Part shown: in pieces, positions 1 through 12,100 of the stretch | How positions within the stretch are numbered: position 1 is the stretch's first letter | Layout: every line of letters starts with the position of its first letter | Assembly (NCBI RefSeq): GCF_910592395.1 | Contig: NC_088321.1 | Location: 2,106,001-2,170,000 of the forward strand | From: Lineus longissimus | Taxonomy: Eukaryota; Nemertea; Pilidiophora; Heteronemertea; Lineidae | Reading direction: 5' to 3' | DNA: 64,000 nucleotides | The notes under the pieces: model-generated | What the model was told of the DNA's origin: nothing | The model's input: only the letters and a program-made list of their open reading frames with translations | Database searches by the model: none | Position numbers and translations under genes: made by a program

Positions 1-143
1 GAGGCTCTCCCGGCGCTCGAGGCGGCCATTAAGGCGCTGGACGCGCTGGATAAGAACGATATTTCTGAGATCCGTGTGTTTACGAAGCCGCCGGAGTTGG
101 TGCAGACGGTGATGGAGGCCGTCTGCGTCTTGATGGGTCAGAA
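1..143 (+). CDS. DNAH6: Dynein exon a (window-truncated): distal stalk helix
   Basis: Open in frame 1 from the window edge; reads [20 protein letters not shown], the conserved end of the outgoing stalk helix. Ends with two bases of a lysine codon before donor GTGAGT at 144. The true 5' end of the exon is outside the window. Confidence 0.93.
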
Positions 144-3100
144 GTGAGTAGTGGGTGTGTCGCTGGGGTGTTGTGTTGGCGCCGTTTATGGCTTTGTGAG
201 ACCGAAATTCACTTGGGGGTGAAACTTTAGAAACAACCAATTTGAGATCAAAACTAGTGTCCTTAATAGAGAGGTTGTCCTTATTAGAGAGGTTTCTGCT
301 ATAGAGAGGTGCCCTTTATAGAGTGGTTTCCACTATAGAGAGGTTTCCGCTATTTAGAGGTTTCCGCTATCGAGAGGTTTCCGCTATATAGAGGTTTCCG
401 CTATAGAGAGGTTTCCGCTATAGAGAGGTTTCTGCTATAGAGAGGTTTCTGCTATAGAGAGGTCTCCGCTATAGAGAGGTTTCCGCTATAGAGAGGTTTC
501 CACTATAGAGAGGTTTCCGCTAGAGAGGTGTCCTTTATAGATAGGTTTCCGCTATAGAGAGGTTTCCGCTATATAGAGGTTTCCGCTATAGAGAGGTTTC
601 CGCTATAGAGAGGTTTCTGCTATAGAGAGGTTTCTGCTATAGAGAGGTCTCCGCTATAGAGAGGTTTCCGCTATAGAGAGGTCTCCGCTATAGAGAGGTT
701 TCCGCTAGAGAGGTTTCTGCTATAGACAGGTTTCCGCTATAGAGAGGTTTACACTATAGAGAGGTGTCCGCTATTAGAGAGGTTCTACTGTATTTTCAAT
801 GTGCATTGAATTTGATTTGCTTTTCCAGGCCTGATTGGGCGTCTGCCAAGGTGGTGCTGGGCGACGGACAATTCTTGAAGAAGCTGATGGATTATGACAA
901 GGACAACATCGCCCCCGCCAAGCTAAAACAACTCCAGAAGTACATCAACAACCCGAAGTTTACTGTTGAGTCAGTCGCCAAGGTTTGTACTGGGTCAGCT
1001 CTGCCTTCCTTGAGGAATTTGAGTGCGTTGGGCTTACACGTTTATAAGGGAGTTGACTCGTTCAAAGAAAAGTTTAAAAACACATTTTTCTTGAGAAATC
1101 ATCAGTCATATCGGTAGATCGCATTTAGAATTTTACCTGCGACACACGCGGCAAGATAGATCACAACTGACTAAATTTCTGTTCTGAAATATTGCCACGT
1201 GAAATGCGTAATGATTCAAATTGGCTGCTCAAGGGATAACTTTCGGCGCCAAATTTCATGGCCATCTTGGCAAAAATGACGTCATGCCTTGCAAAATCCA
1301 AGATAGAGGTCGTGGCGGTGTCCCGCTGCAAGAAAGACCGGTATGATGCTTTAGACCTCTCGTGGTGCCTCAATTGATCAGGTCCTTTTGTGGGAGCGGC
1401 CAGCCTAACATGAATGGGCCCAAGTAGCCGAATCCGCCGAGGAGTTTTTTGGGTCGTTACGAGTGCCCATTGCAACTGAAGTGATGAAAGGCAGTGTACA
1501 GTAGAACCTCTCTATTAAGGACACCCACGTATCACCATTTTCTAAAGTGTACGAAACATTGTCTTTGCCAGCCTCGTCCCCATGGATCAGTGCAGGTTCT
1601 TGGGCGGGAATCGTCAACCAAACATAAGAGGGCCTATAGTAGCCATACACAGTAGAACCTCTCTATTAAGGACACCCTCGCGACTGACAAGTGCTGTCCT
1701 TAATAGAGAGGCGTCCTGATTAGAGAGGTCAAATTGAATGGAAACAACCAATTCGGGACCAAACCTAGTGTCCTTAATTGAGAGGTTGTCCTTAATAGAG
1801 AGGTGTCCGCTAAGGGAGGTTCCACTGTATTTCCCTTCTAGTTACTCTTTGAAACCTGCCGGAGTAAAAGAAAAAATCTTGCAGTACACCCAGTTGTCTC
1901 AAAAGGCGTTTAATTGCATTTGAATGCCATAAAACCGTCAAGATATTCCTTATTAAAAGTATCAGATAGTATAAGCAATTGAATGCTGGTGTGACTCATT
2001 CGAATCAATTTTCATTTTTCTGATTCCGGGTTTTTCATGAAATCTGCAAAAATGAAACACCAGGAAAAATCGTGTATACAGTAGAACCTCTCTATTAAGG
2101 ACACCCTCAGTACTGACAAATGCTGTCCTTAATAGAGAGGTGTCCTGATTAGAGAGGTCAAATTGAATGGAAACAACCAAGTTGGGACCAAAACTAGTGT
2201 CCTTAATAGAGAGGTTGTCCTTAATAGAGAGGTTGTCCTTAATAGAGAGGTTGTCCTTAATAGAGAGGTTGTCCTTAATAGAGAGGTGCCCGCTAAGGGA
2301 GGTTCCACTGTATCAATTTATGATAATTGAAATGATTATGGTAAATGGGCTGACTGACTCTTTTTCTTCCCTACAGGTGTCCAAGGCCTGTAAGTCGCTG
2401 TGCATGTGGGTACGAGCCATGGATTTATACGCCCACGTCTTCAAGACTGTCGAACCCAAGAAAGAGAAGTAAGTCTGTCGTCACAGTCTGAAAAGACGTC
2501 CTTTGTTAAGTACAATTAGGCCTCTCTATTAAGGACACCCTTCGGACTGTCCTTAAGCTGTCCTTAAAGGGTAACTCGTGTCAAATTTCACCATATAATG
2601 TTTTAGCTGTTTTTGACAAATGACTACGTCACTTTCTCATAAATCGGTAAGGTTTTCGAATCGAAATGCACATTTTCTAGAAATTGATGGTTTAATCCCG
2701 CCTGGACGGCTCGCTTCGATGCCGTTGAAATTGCGCTACGCCGACGACATTTTTGTTGATGACGTCACAACATGAACATTTTCGCGGCCGCGGTGGTTTA
2801 CATTCAGCGATTTTATAATAGATCTAATCAAAAATGGAAAATTTGAGCTTTACATTTGTGATCAACAATTAAAAATGGACGTATTTCCGCAAAGTTGTAA
2901 ATCACATCATAGTATCACTTTAATACAGAGGTGTCCTTATAAGAGAGGTCAAATTGAATGGAAAGAACCAATTGTGAGCAAAACTAGTGTCCTTTATAGA
3001 CAAGGTGTCCCTAATAGAGAGGTGTCCGCTAAGGGAGGGCCACCGTATCACCATTTTCAAAAGTGTACAAAACATTGTCTTTTTGCCAGTCTCGTGCCCA

Positions 3101-6100
3101 TGGACCAGTATAGATTTTTGGCGAGAATCGTCACCCAAACATAAGAGGGCCTATAATAGCTATATACAGTAGAACCTCTCTATTAAGGACACCCTCGGGA
3201 CTAAGTGCTGTCCTTAATAGAGAGGTGTCCTGATTAGAGAGGTCAAATTGAATGGAAACTACCAATTTGGGACCAAAACTAGTGTCCTTGATAGAGAGGT
3301 TGTCCTTAATAGAGAGGTTGTCCTTAATAGAGAGGTTGTCCTTAATAGAGAGGTTGTCCTTAATAGAGAGGTTGTCCTTAATAGAGAGGTTGTCCTTAAT
3401 AGAGAGGTTGTCCTTAATAGAGAGGTTGTCCTTAATAGAGAGGTTGTCCTTAATAGAGAGGTTGTCCTTAATAGAGAGGTTGTCCTTAATAGAGAGGTTG
3501 TCCTTAATAGAGAGGTTGTCCTTAATAGAGAGGTTGTCCTTAATAGAGAGGTTGTCCTTAATAGAGAGGTTGTCCTTAATAGAGAGGTTGTCCTTAATAG
3601 AGAGGTTGTCCTTAATAGAGAGGTTGTCCTTAATAGAGAGGTTGTCCTTAATAGAGAGGTTGTCCTTAATAGAGAGGTTGTCCTTAATAGAGAGGTTGTC
3701 CTTAATAGAGAGGTTGTCCTTAATAGAGAGGTTGTCCTTAATAGAGAGGTTGTCCTTAATAGAGAGGTTGTCCTTAATAGAGAGGTTGTCCTTAATAGAG
3801 AGGTTGTCCTTAATAGAGAGGTTGTCCTTAATAGAGAGGTTTCCTGATTAGAGAGGTCAAATTGAATGGAAACTACCAATTTGGGACCAAAACTAGTGTC
3901 CTTAATAGAGAGGTTGTCCTTAATAGAGAGGTTGTCCTCAATAGAGAGGTTGTCCTCAATAGAGAGGTTGACCTCAATAGAGAGGTTGTCCTCAATAGAG
4001 AGGTTGTCCTCAATAGAGAGGTTGTCCTTAATAGGGAGGTTGTCCTTAATAGAGAGGTTGTTCTTAATAGAGAGGTCGTCCTTAATAGAGAGGTGTCCAC
4101 TAAGGGAGTTCCACTGTTTGTGCCACTGATATCTGCTCAGGAGTTCCTGTGTCTTTTCAAATGTTCATTGTGATTACAGAGGAGTACAACTCCTATCTTC
4201 TTGCTCATCGAATAATGATTTATTTCCCTTCAGACTGAAGACGGCCCAGTCCGAGTTGGACTCCGTCATGCGACTATTGAAAGAGAAGCAGGACAAACTC
4301 GCCGCCGTCGAAGACCAGATTGCGATGTTACAGAAACAATACGACGACAGCGTGTCGGAGAAACACAAATTGGAGAAGAATATCGCGCAGACGGCATCGC
4401 GATTGAAACGTGCGTCAAAGTTGACGACTGCTCTTGCTGACGAGCAGGGACGATGGGAAGAGAATGTCGTGGTAAGGAAAAGTTCCATTCTTCCATGTGA
4501 GGTGCTCCCACAAGATCAGTCACTTGTTGGCAAATTTTGAAATGACGTATTGGTATGGGCTGATTATGCAGGAAATGACCTTTAAAATAAGGTATGCTAC
4601 AAGCTGGATGTAGGGAGCCTCATAGCCTAGTGGTTAACACTGCTGGCTACCACGCAATAGGCCCCGGGTTCGATCCCGGGGAGAACCCAGGATTGTATTT
4701 CTGGATGAACCGGCGTGGCTTTCAAGGAACGAAAATTCCTGGCCCTTCACAACAAGTTTGAGGCTCTGAGTCGAGGAGCCTCATAGCCTGGTGGTTAACA
4801 CTGCTGGCTACCACGCAATAGGCCCCGGGTTCGATCCCGGGGAGAACTCAGGATTGTATTTCTGGATGAACCGGCGTGGCTTTCAAGGAACGAAAATTCC
4901 TGGCTCTTCACCGTCCTTCGAATGAGACTTAACACCGAGGTTCCTTGTATCTGGTGTCTATGCCAGGGCAGGTTAAATACCCCACGAAGTGAGAAACATG
5001 AGTAGCCTGCATGGACTCTATCTCTCAACCTCTCAACCTCTCGCACGAATTCAAAACTTGCTGCGTCTAAGAAATAAAAGTGGATCGGTGAAAGAACTTT
5101 GAATACCGAGTGACCCTTGGTCATTGATCAGCTTAGAAACCAATGATGTTGTGGCCTCTTTCTCGGATAAATAGCAATTCGTAATTCCTGAGATTTACTG
5201 AAACTCGCTACTACATCATGTGTTTCAAATTCCGATTCTCGTTTTCAGGAATTTGAAAAAGAAATCGGCAACGTCGTCGGCGACGTCTTCATCGCCGCGG
5301 CGTGCGTGGCATACTACGGCGCATTCACTAGCGTCTATCGTCAAGAGCTGATGGACGGGTGGATCGAGTATTGCAGGAAGCTCGGTATCCCGGTATCCGG
5401 CAACATTACCCTGGTCAAAGTTTTGGCCGACCCGTTCGAGATTCGCCAGTGGAATACGGACGGTCTTCCACGGGATCAGGTGTCGACGGAGAACGCCATT
5501 TTGGTGACGAGAGGACGCCGTTGGCCGCTTATGATTGATCCTCAGGTGAGTTAAGTATCCAGTTACCGTAACATTGGCTCGGCTGGAATAGTGTTTCAGG
5601 TGGTGTCTTATGAGCAGGGCTGAAACGAGCACCGCTTGTGATAACAGGCAGGGCTAGAAGTGAAAATTGATAAATGCAGGATGCTGGAGCCTGCTCAATC
5701 TCTTTACCTGAAGTGCTATATAACAACACAATTGAAATCAATCTATAAACGAAATGCAGAGCAGAGTTGGGATTCAGACCCGATGGGCGACAAGGTAGTT
5801 TGACTAGCAAAGGGTTAAATGGAATCATTTACTATCACAGTTTCATACTTATGCCAAGAAATTACTTTTGAATTCCTATCGTCTGTCAATTTCATTTTAC
5901 TTAAAGGAAACCTATCATGAAACGCTTTTGAAAATGAGTAGTTTTGAACGGCCCGGTTAAAATCTGAGGCGGGTGTAAGCTTCCATTGATAAATCTTAGC
6001 AGTTTTGAGTTCTCCACAGGTGTGCCACGACTGGATCTTGTTTAACCTTTTATCTTCCCTCCCAGGAACAAGCGAACCGCTGGATCAGAAACAAGGAAAC

Positions 6101-9100
6101 ACGCAACGGCCTCAAGGTCATCAAACTGACCGACGGCTCCTTCTTACGGACGCTCGAGAACTGCATCCGTATCGGAATGCCGGTGCTGCTCGAGGACATA
6201 GAGGAGCAGTTGGATCCGGCGCTGGAACCGGTCCTGCTCAAGCAGACGTTCATTTCGGTAAGATTGCGACGAAAGTTCGAAATATTTTAAAAGTTGTCCG
6301 CGGAAACGGTGTTGGAACATGACTAGTGGCCTCAGGCATTGATAACCAGCTAGCAGAGTTAAATAGGCTTGGTTGATAACCAGCTGGAAGAGTCAAATGG
6401 GTGTCGTTAATAACCAGCTGGAAACGTGAAATTATCTGGTATTTGGTTCAGAATTGATAACCAGCTGGAAGAGTCAAATGGGCCACGTTGATAAGCAGCT
6501 GGAAGAGTGAAATTAGCTGGTATTTGGTTTAGAATTGATAACCAGCTGGAAGAATCAAATAGGTTTGGTTGATAACCAGCTGGAAGAGTGAAATTATCTG
6601 GTGTTGGGTTTAGAATTGATAACCAGCTGGAAGAGTGAAAATATCTTGATAGTTGATAAGCAACAAGAAGAGGTGAAACGTCTTTAGAATTGATAACTGC
6701 TGAAAATAACCAGCTGGAAGAGTGGAAGTACTGTTACACACAATAACCAGCCGTCAGTAACCACACGAATGTCAGATTTTCAAAAATGTATAGAGAAGTC
6801 TTTTTGGTGGATAACCAGCTGGAAGAGTGAACCTATCTTGATCATTGATAACCAGCAGGAAGAGGTAAAATGCCTCGAACTGGAAGAGTAGAACTACGTT
6901 GACAATCAACACCCAGTCTAAAGTTAGATTTCAAAAAATGTAGGAATTCAAATTTTTTCCTCCAGGGCGGCCGAATGTTGATCCGTCTGGGAGACAGTGA
7001 CATTGAGTATGATAAGGACTTCCGATTCTACATGACGACCAAGATGTCAAACCCACACTACTTGCCTGAAGTCTGCATCAAGGTGACCATCATCAACTTC
7101 ACCGTGACGCTGTCGGGTCTCGAGGACCAGTTGCTCGGGTAAGAGAAAGAAATTTTTAAAAATAACCATTTTGATTATCCACTGAATACTAAAACAATAA
7201 AACCTCTCTATTGGTATTAAAGACAATCTTGACAATGACAGATGCTGTCCTTAATAGAGAGGTGTCCTGATTAGAGAGGTCAAATTGAATGGGAACAACC
7301 AATTTGGCAGCAAAACGAGTGTCCTTAATGGAGAGGTTGTCCTTATTAGAGAGGTTAAATTGAACGGGAACAACCAATTTGGGAGCAAACCTAGTGTCCT
7401 TAATAGAGAGGTGTCCTGATTAGAGAGGTCAAATTGAATGGGAACAACCAATTCTGGAGCAGAACTAGTGTCCTTAATGGAGAGGTTGTCCTTATTAGAG
7501 AGGTGTCCTGATTAGAGAGGTCAAATTGAATGGGAACAACGAATTTGGCAGCAAAACTAGTGTCCTTAATCGAGAGGTTGTCCCTAATAGAGAAGTGTCC
7601 TGATTAGAGAGGTCAAATTGAATGGGAACAACCAATTTGGCGGCAAAACTAGTGTCCTTGATGGAGAGGTTGTCCTATTAGAGAGGTGTCCTGATTAGAG
7701 AGGTCAAATTGAATGGGAACAACGAATTTGGCAGCAAAACTAGTGTCCTTAATGGAGAGGTTGTCCTTAATAGAGAGGTGTCCGCTACGGGAGGTTCCAC
7801 TGTGACTAGAAAAACCTACAGAAAACACGCAAAAAACCTTAACATGAAGGAGTGATATGTCAGTGTCATATGTCGTGTGTGTCGGTCAATCCTGTGCCGA
7901 AGAATCGGTACGAATAGTTACCGTAAGAGGGCATATATCGTTATCTTTGCCTTTGTTTATTTTCCAGGGATACAGTGCGTCTCGAAAGACCTGATTTGGA
8001 AGAACAGAGGAACCAGCTCATCGTCCGTATCAACACCGACAAGAACCAACTGAAGGCAATCGAGGATCGTATCCTAAAATTGTTGTTTGAATCCGAGGGC
8101 AATATTCTCGATAACGAGGAACTCATTAATATGTTGAACGAGTCCAAGGTAAGTTACTCTGTCGTTTCTTGGGACATTGTCTTCTGGATTCGTTCTGAGG
8201 TGGTCGGGTGTATCACTGCTGTTTCATGCACATTAAAGGCTGTTCGTTGAAAACGTTGAATTTGTAATTGAATTCTCGACAACGAGGAACTCATTAATAT
8301 GTTGAACGAGTCCAAGGTAAGTTACTCTGTCGTTTCTTGGGACATTGTCTTCTGGATTCGTTCCGAGGTGGTCGGGTGTATCACTGCTGTTTCATGCACA
8401 TTAAAGGCCTACGCTGTTCTTGAAAACGTTGAATTTGTAATTGAATTCTCGACAACGAGGAACTCATTAATATGTTGAACGAGTCCAAGGTAAGTTACTC
8501 TGTCGTTTCTTGGGACATTGTCTTCTGGATTCGTTCCGAGGTGGTCGGGTGTATCACTGCTGTTTCATGCACGTTAAAGGCCTACGCTGTTTGTTGAAAA
8601 TTTTGAATTTGTAATTGAATTTATAAATGTCCCATTGCGGAAATACGTACTAAATATGAATTTCGACATTGCCGTTGTGAAGACTGATATACAAATACTA
8701 TGAATGCCAAGTTTCAACAAATTTGTATTCACAATAACTGCGCTACGGCATTGTGTATTAGTGGATTTCTATTCAACTGGACCACAAGTGATTACGAATG
8801 GCATTACCCTTTAAGGTCCAATTGTGGCAAAGTTGACTCAGAAATGTCAAGTTGCGGGAGTGAGTAGGTGAGCGGCCCAACAACTCTCTCTTAAGCCAAT
8901 ATGCCCTTCTACATAACTCAATCAGTAGTCTTGACAAAATATGTCATTTTCTGGTGTAGAGCGCAATTTCAGAGACATCCTTTAAATTCATAGACATCCT
9001 TTAAATTTTCGCCACTGAAATTACAAATACAGTAGAACCTCTCTATTAAGGACACCCTCGGGACTGACAAGTGCTGTCCTTAATAGAGAGGTGTCCTGAT

Positions 9101-12100
9101 AAGAGAGGTAAAATTAAATTGAAACAACCAATTTGGGACTAAAACTAGTGTCCTCAATAGAGAGGTTGTCCTTAATAGAGAGGTTGTCCTTAATAGAGAG
9201 GTTGTCCTTAATAGAGAGGTTGTCCTCAATAGAGAGGGTGTCCTCAATAGAGAGGGTGTCCCTAATTGAGAAGTTGTCCTTAATAGAGAGGTTGTCCTTA
9301 ACAGAGAGGTTGTCCTTAATAGAGAGGTTGTCCTTAATAGAGAGGTTGTCCTTAATAGAGAGGTTGTCCTTAATAGAGAGGTTGTCCTTAATATAGAGGG
9401 TGTCCTTGATAGAGAGGTTGTCCTTAATAGAGAGGTGTCCACTAAGGGAGGTTCCACTGTAACAACAGCTTGCCCTGCCAAACTCTTCCCAAATTAAGCT
9501 AAATAGCAAAAAAATGTGTCCCAAAAAAAATAGGCAAAGAATTACAAGTTGTATTTAGTAAACAATACATTTACTTGTAATTGAAAGACCTGGAAAGTCG
9601 TCTGCTCACAATAACCAAAATATTATTACCGTGGAACCTCTGTTAGCGGACACCTCTCTATTAAGGACACTTGTTTTGGTCCCAAATTGGTTGTTTCCAT
9701 TCAATTTGACCTCTCTAATCAGGACACCTCTCTATTAAGGACAGTACTTGTCAGTCCCGAGAGTGTCCTTAATAGAGAGGTTCTACTGTACTTCAAAGAA
9801 ACCTCATTGTCGAAAAAACTTTTTAAAGTGGTTTCTTCAAGCAGCCATTTCTCTCACGCTACTGGACAGATAATTTCAAACTTGGTCTCATCCGAAAGCA
9901 TTTACTCTCAGTTATTCAAATAGAGCAATGAATTTTTGCGATAACACTATGAAAGAGACGGTAATAGCTAGCACTGTTGATAATTGTAACATTCCACTCC
10001 TCCAGACGACCGATTTATTAACCGAAATCTCTTATCTTCCAGGTGACCTCTGGCGTCATCAACGAACGTCTCGCCGAAGCCGAAAAGACGGAAGAAATGA
10101 TCACAGTCTCCCGCGAGAAATATCGCCCGGTCGCGGCACGCGGCTCCGTCATGTATTTCGTGGTCGCAAATATGGGCGAGGTGGACCCGATGTACCAATT
10201 CTCGTTGAAGTATTTCAAGCAGTTGTTCAGCAATACGATCGATTTGTCTGAGAAGTCGTCGGATTTGGAAAAACGTCTGGCTATTCTGCTGGAGCAGACG
10301 ACACGGGCTGTTTACAATAACGTCGCACGTGGACTGTTCGAAAAAGATAAATTGGTTTTCTCGTTCATGTTGTGCGGTGACATCATGCGGCAGGAGAAAC
10401 GTATTTCCGACGTCACGTGGAACTTCTTCCTGCGCGGCGCCGCCGGAATGGACAAGGTGCGCCCGCCGAAACCGGACGTGGCGTGGCTGACTCAGCAGAC
10501 GTGGAACACGGCGGTGGATTTGAGCGATAATTTGCCCATCTTCAAAGGCCTCGAGAAGGACATCGTGGCGACGCCGATATTTGTCAAGATTGGCGATTTA
10601 GTGGTGAGTTAGGAGTAGTTTTTTGGAATGCAGCTTTTTTGGTCAATGCAAAAGATGCTGCGTGCATCACTGACAAGGTGGATTCAGCTTTATCTATATA
10701 TTTCTTCTCCTTGAAGCACTTTTTCACCAATTAGAGTCAAAATGTGATTTGGTTTCATTCTTGGGTTGATCTATATTCCATTCAGGTCTAACCCCCCCAC
10801 CCCCCCCCCACTCTCCACCCATCCGTTTGACATCGATTCAGCGGGGCGTGTGACTGACCCAAGTTACTAGTCCAGTAGGCCTACTGAAGTACGGAGGGGC
10901 GGGAAATAATAAGATTAAGGGGACTTTTTTCTTCATCTTCTTCAGCGTTCGCTCTGCACTTGGAGGGGTCATTCTCCTAGGAGTAATCCTCCTCCAAGGC
11001 GGGATGAGCGTATCCTGTGTGCCACTACGGTTAGGCGCCAATCGGGTTTATTGACCTAGTGGTCCGACTTTGGCGAGAGAGATAGAGTCCACGCAAGCTA
11101 CTCATGTTTCTCACTTGGTGGGGTCTTAGCTTGCCCTGGCATAGACACCAGATACAAGGAACCTCGGTTTTGAGTCTCATTCGAAGGACTGTGAAGAGCC
11201 AGGAATTTTAGTTCCTTGAAAGCCACGCCGGTTCATCCAGACATATGATCCTGGGTTCTCCCCGGGATCGAACCCGGGCCCTATTGCGTGGTGGCCAGCA
11301 GTGTAAACCACTAGGCCATGGGGGTACTTTTGTTTTATTTCATTTTTTATACCATTCCAGATTCGACCGAACCCCGAGAAGGCTGATGAATACGGCCCTG
11401 TGCCCCCTGAGCCTAATTGTGAGCCTGGCATCCCGACAGAGGAAAATGGAAAGGTCAAAGGTCATTGGGATAAGCGTCTGTCGCAGTTCCAGAAGTTGGT
11501 GCTGACGAAAGCTTTCAAAGAAGAAAAGGTGAGTTGGAAGTTTTTTTAACGAATTTCGGTCCGTTCTTGGATCCTGTGTAGTGTCATTGCCTCAATCTGA
11601 CAAAAAAAATTGAAGAAAAGTTGTTCAGAATGTCAAATAAACCAACTTTTGTTCAAATATTTTAGAAAATGATTGAAGGAAAGTTGTTCAAAATATCAAT
11701 AATTAACAACTTTTGTTCAAATATTTTAGCAAAAAACTGCAGAAAAGTTGTTTAGAATGTCAAATAAACCAACTTTTGTTCAAATATTTTAGTAAAAATA
11801 TTGAATAAAGGTTGTTCAGAATGTCAAATAAACAACTTTTGTTGAAATATTTTACAAAAACCTGAAGAAAAGTTGTTCAAAATATCAATAATTAACAACT
11901 TTTGTTCAAATATTTTAGCAAAAAACTGAAGAAAACTTGTTCAGAATGTCAAATAAATCAACTTTTGTTCAAATATTTTAGAAAAATTTGAAGAAAAGTT
12001 GTTCAGAATGTCAAATAAACCAACTTTTTTTCAAATATTTTAGTAAAAATATTGAATAAAGGTTGTTCAGAATGTCAAATAAACAACTTTTGTTGAAATA

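Noticed and set aside
1161-1480. Minus-strand frame in intron 1
   Set aside because: Lies in intron sequence between repeats; part of it (around TGACGTCA) recurs in diverged inverted form near 14,370, so it is probably an old repeat.
3282-3841. CRISPR-like appearance of regular repeats
   Set aside because: No variable spacers; the units are contiguous, and the genome is eukaryotic.
3248-3879. Long open frames of repeated LSLIER, LNREVV or TSLLRT on both strands
   Set aside because: The period is 18 bp, so every frame without a stop in one unit stays open. The sequence is the pogo MITE array; the frames have no splice or start context. The same applies at 9,080-9,524, 13,735-14,107, 29,702-30,176 and 37,514-37,753.
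4616-4700. Functional tRNA gene
   Set aside because: Box A and B are present, but the acceptor stem does not pair and the sequence continues into a body shared by several copies, so it is a SINE.
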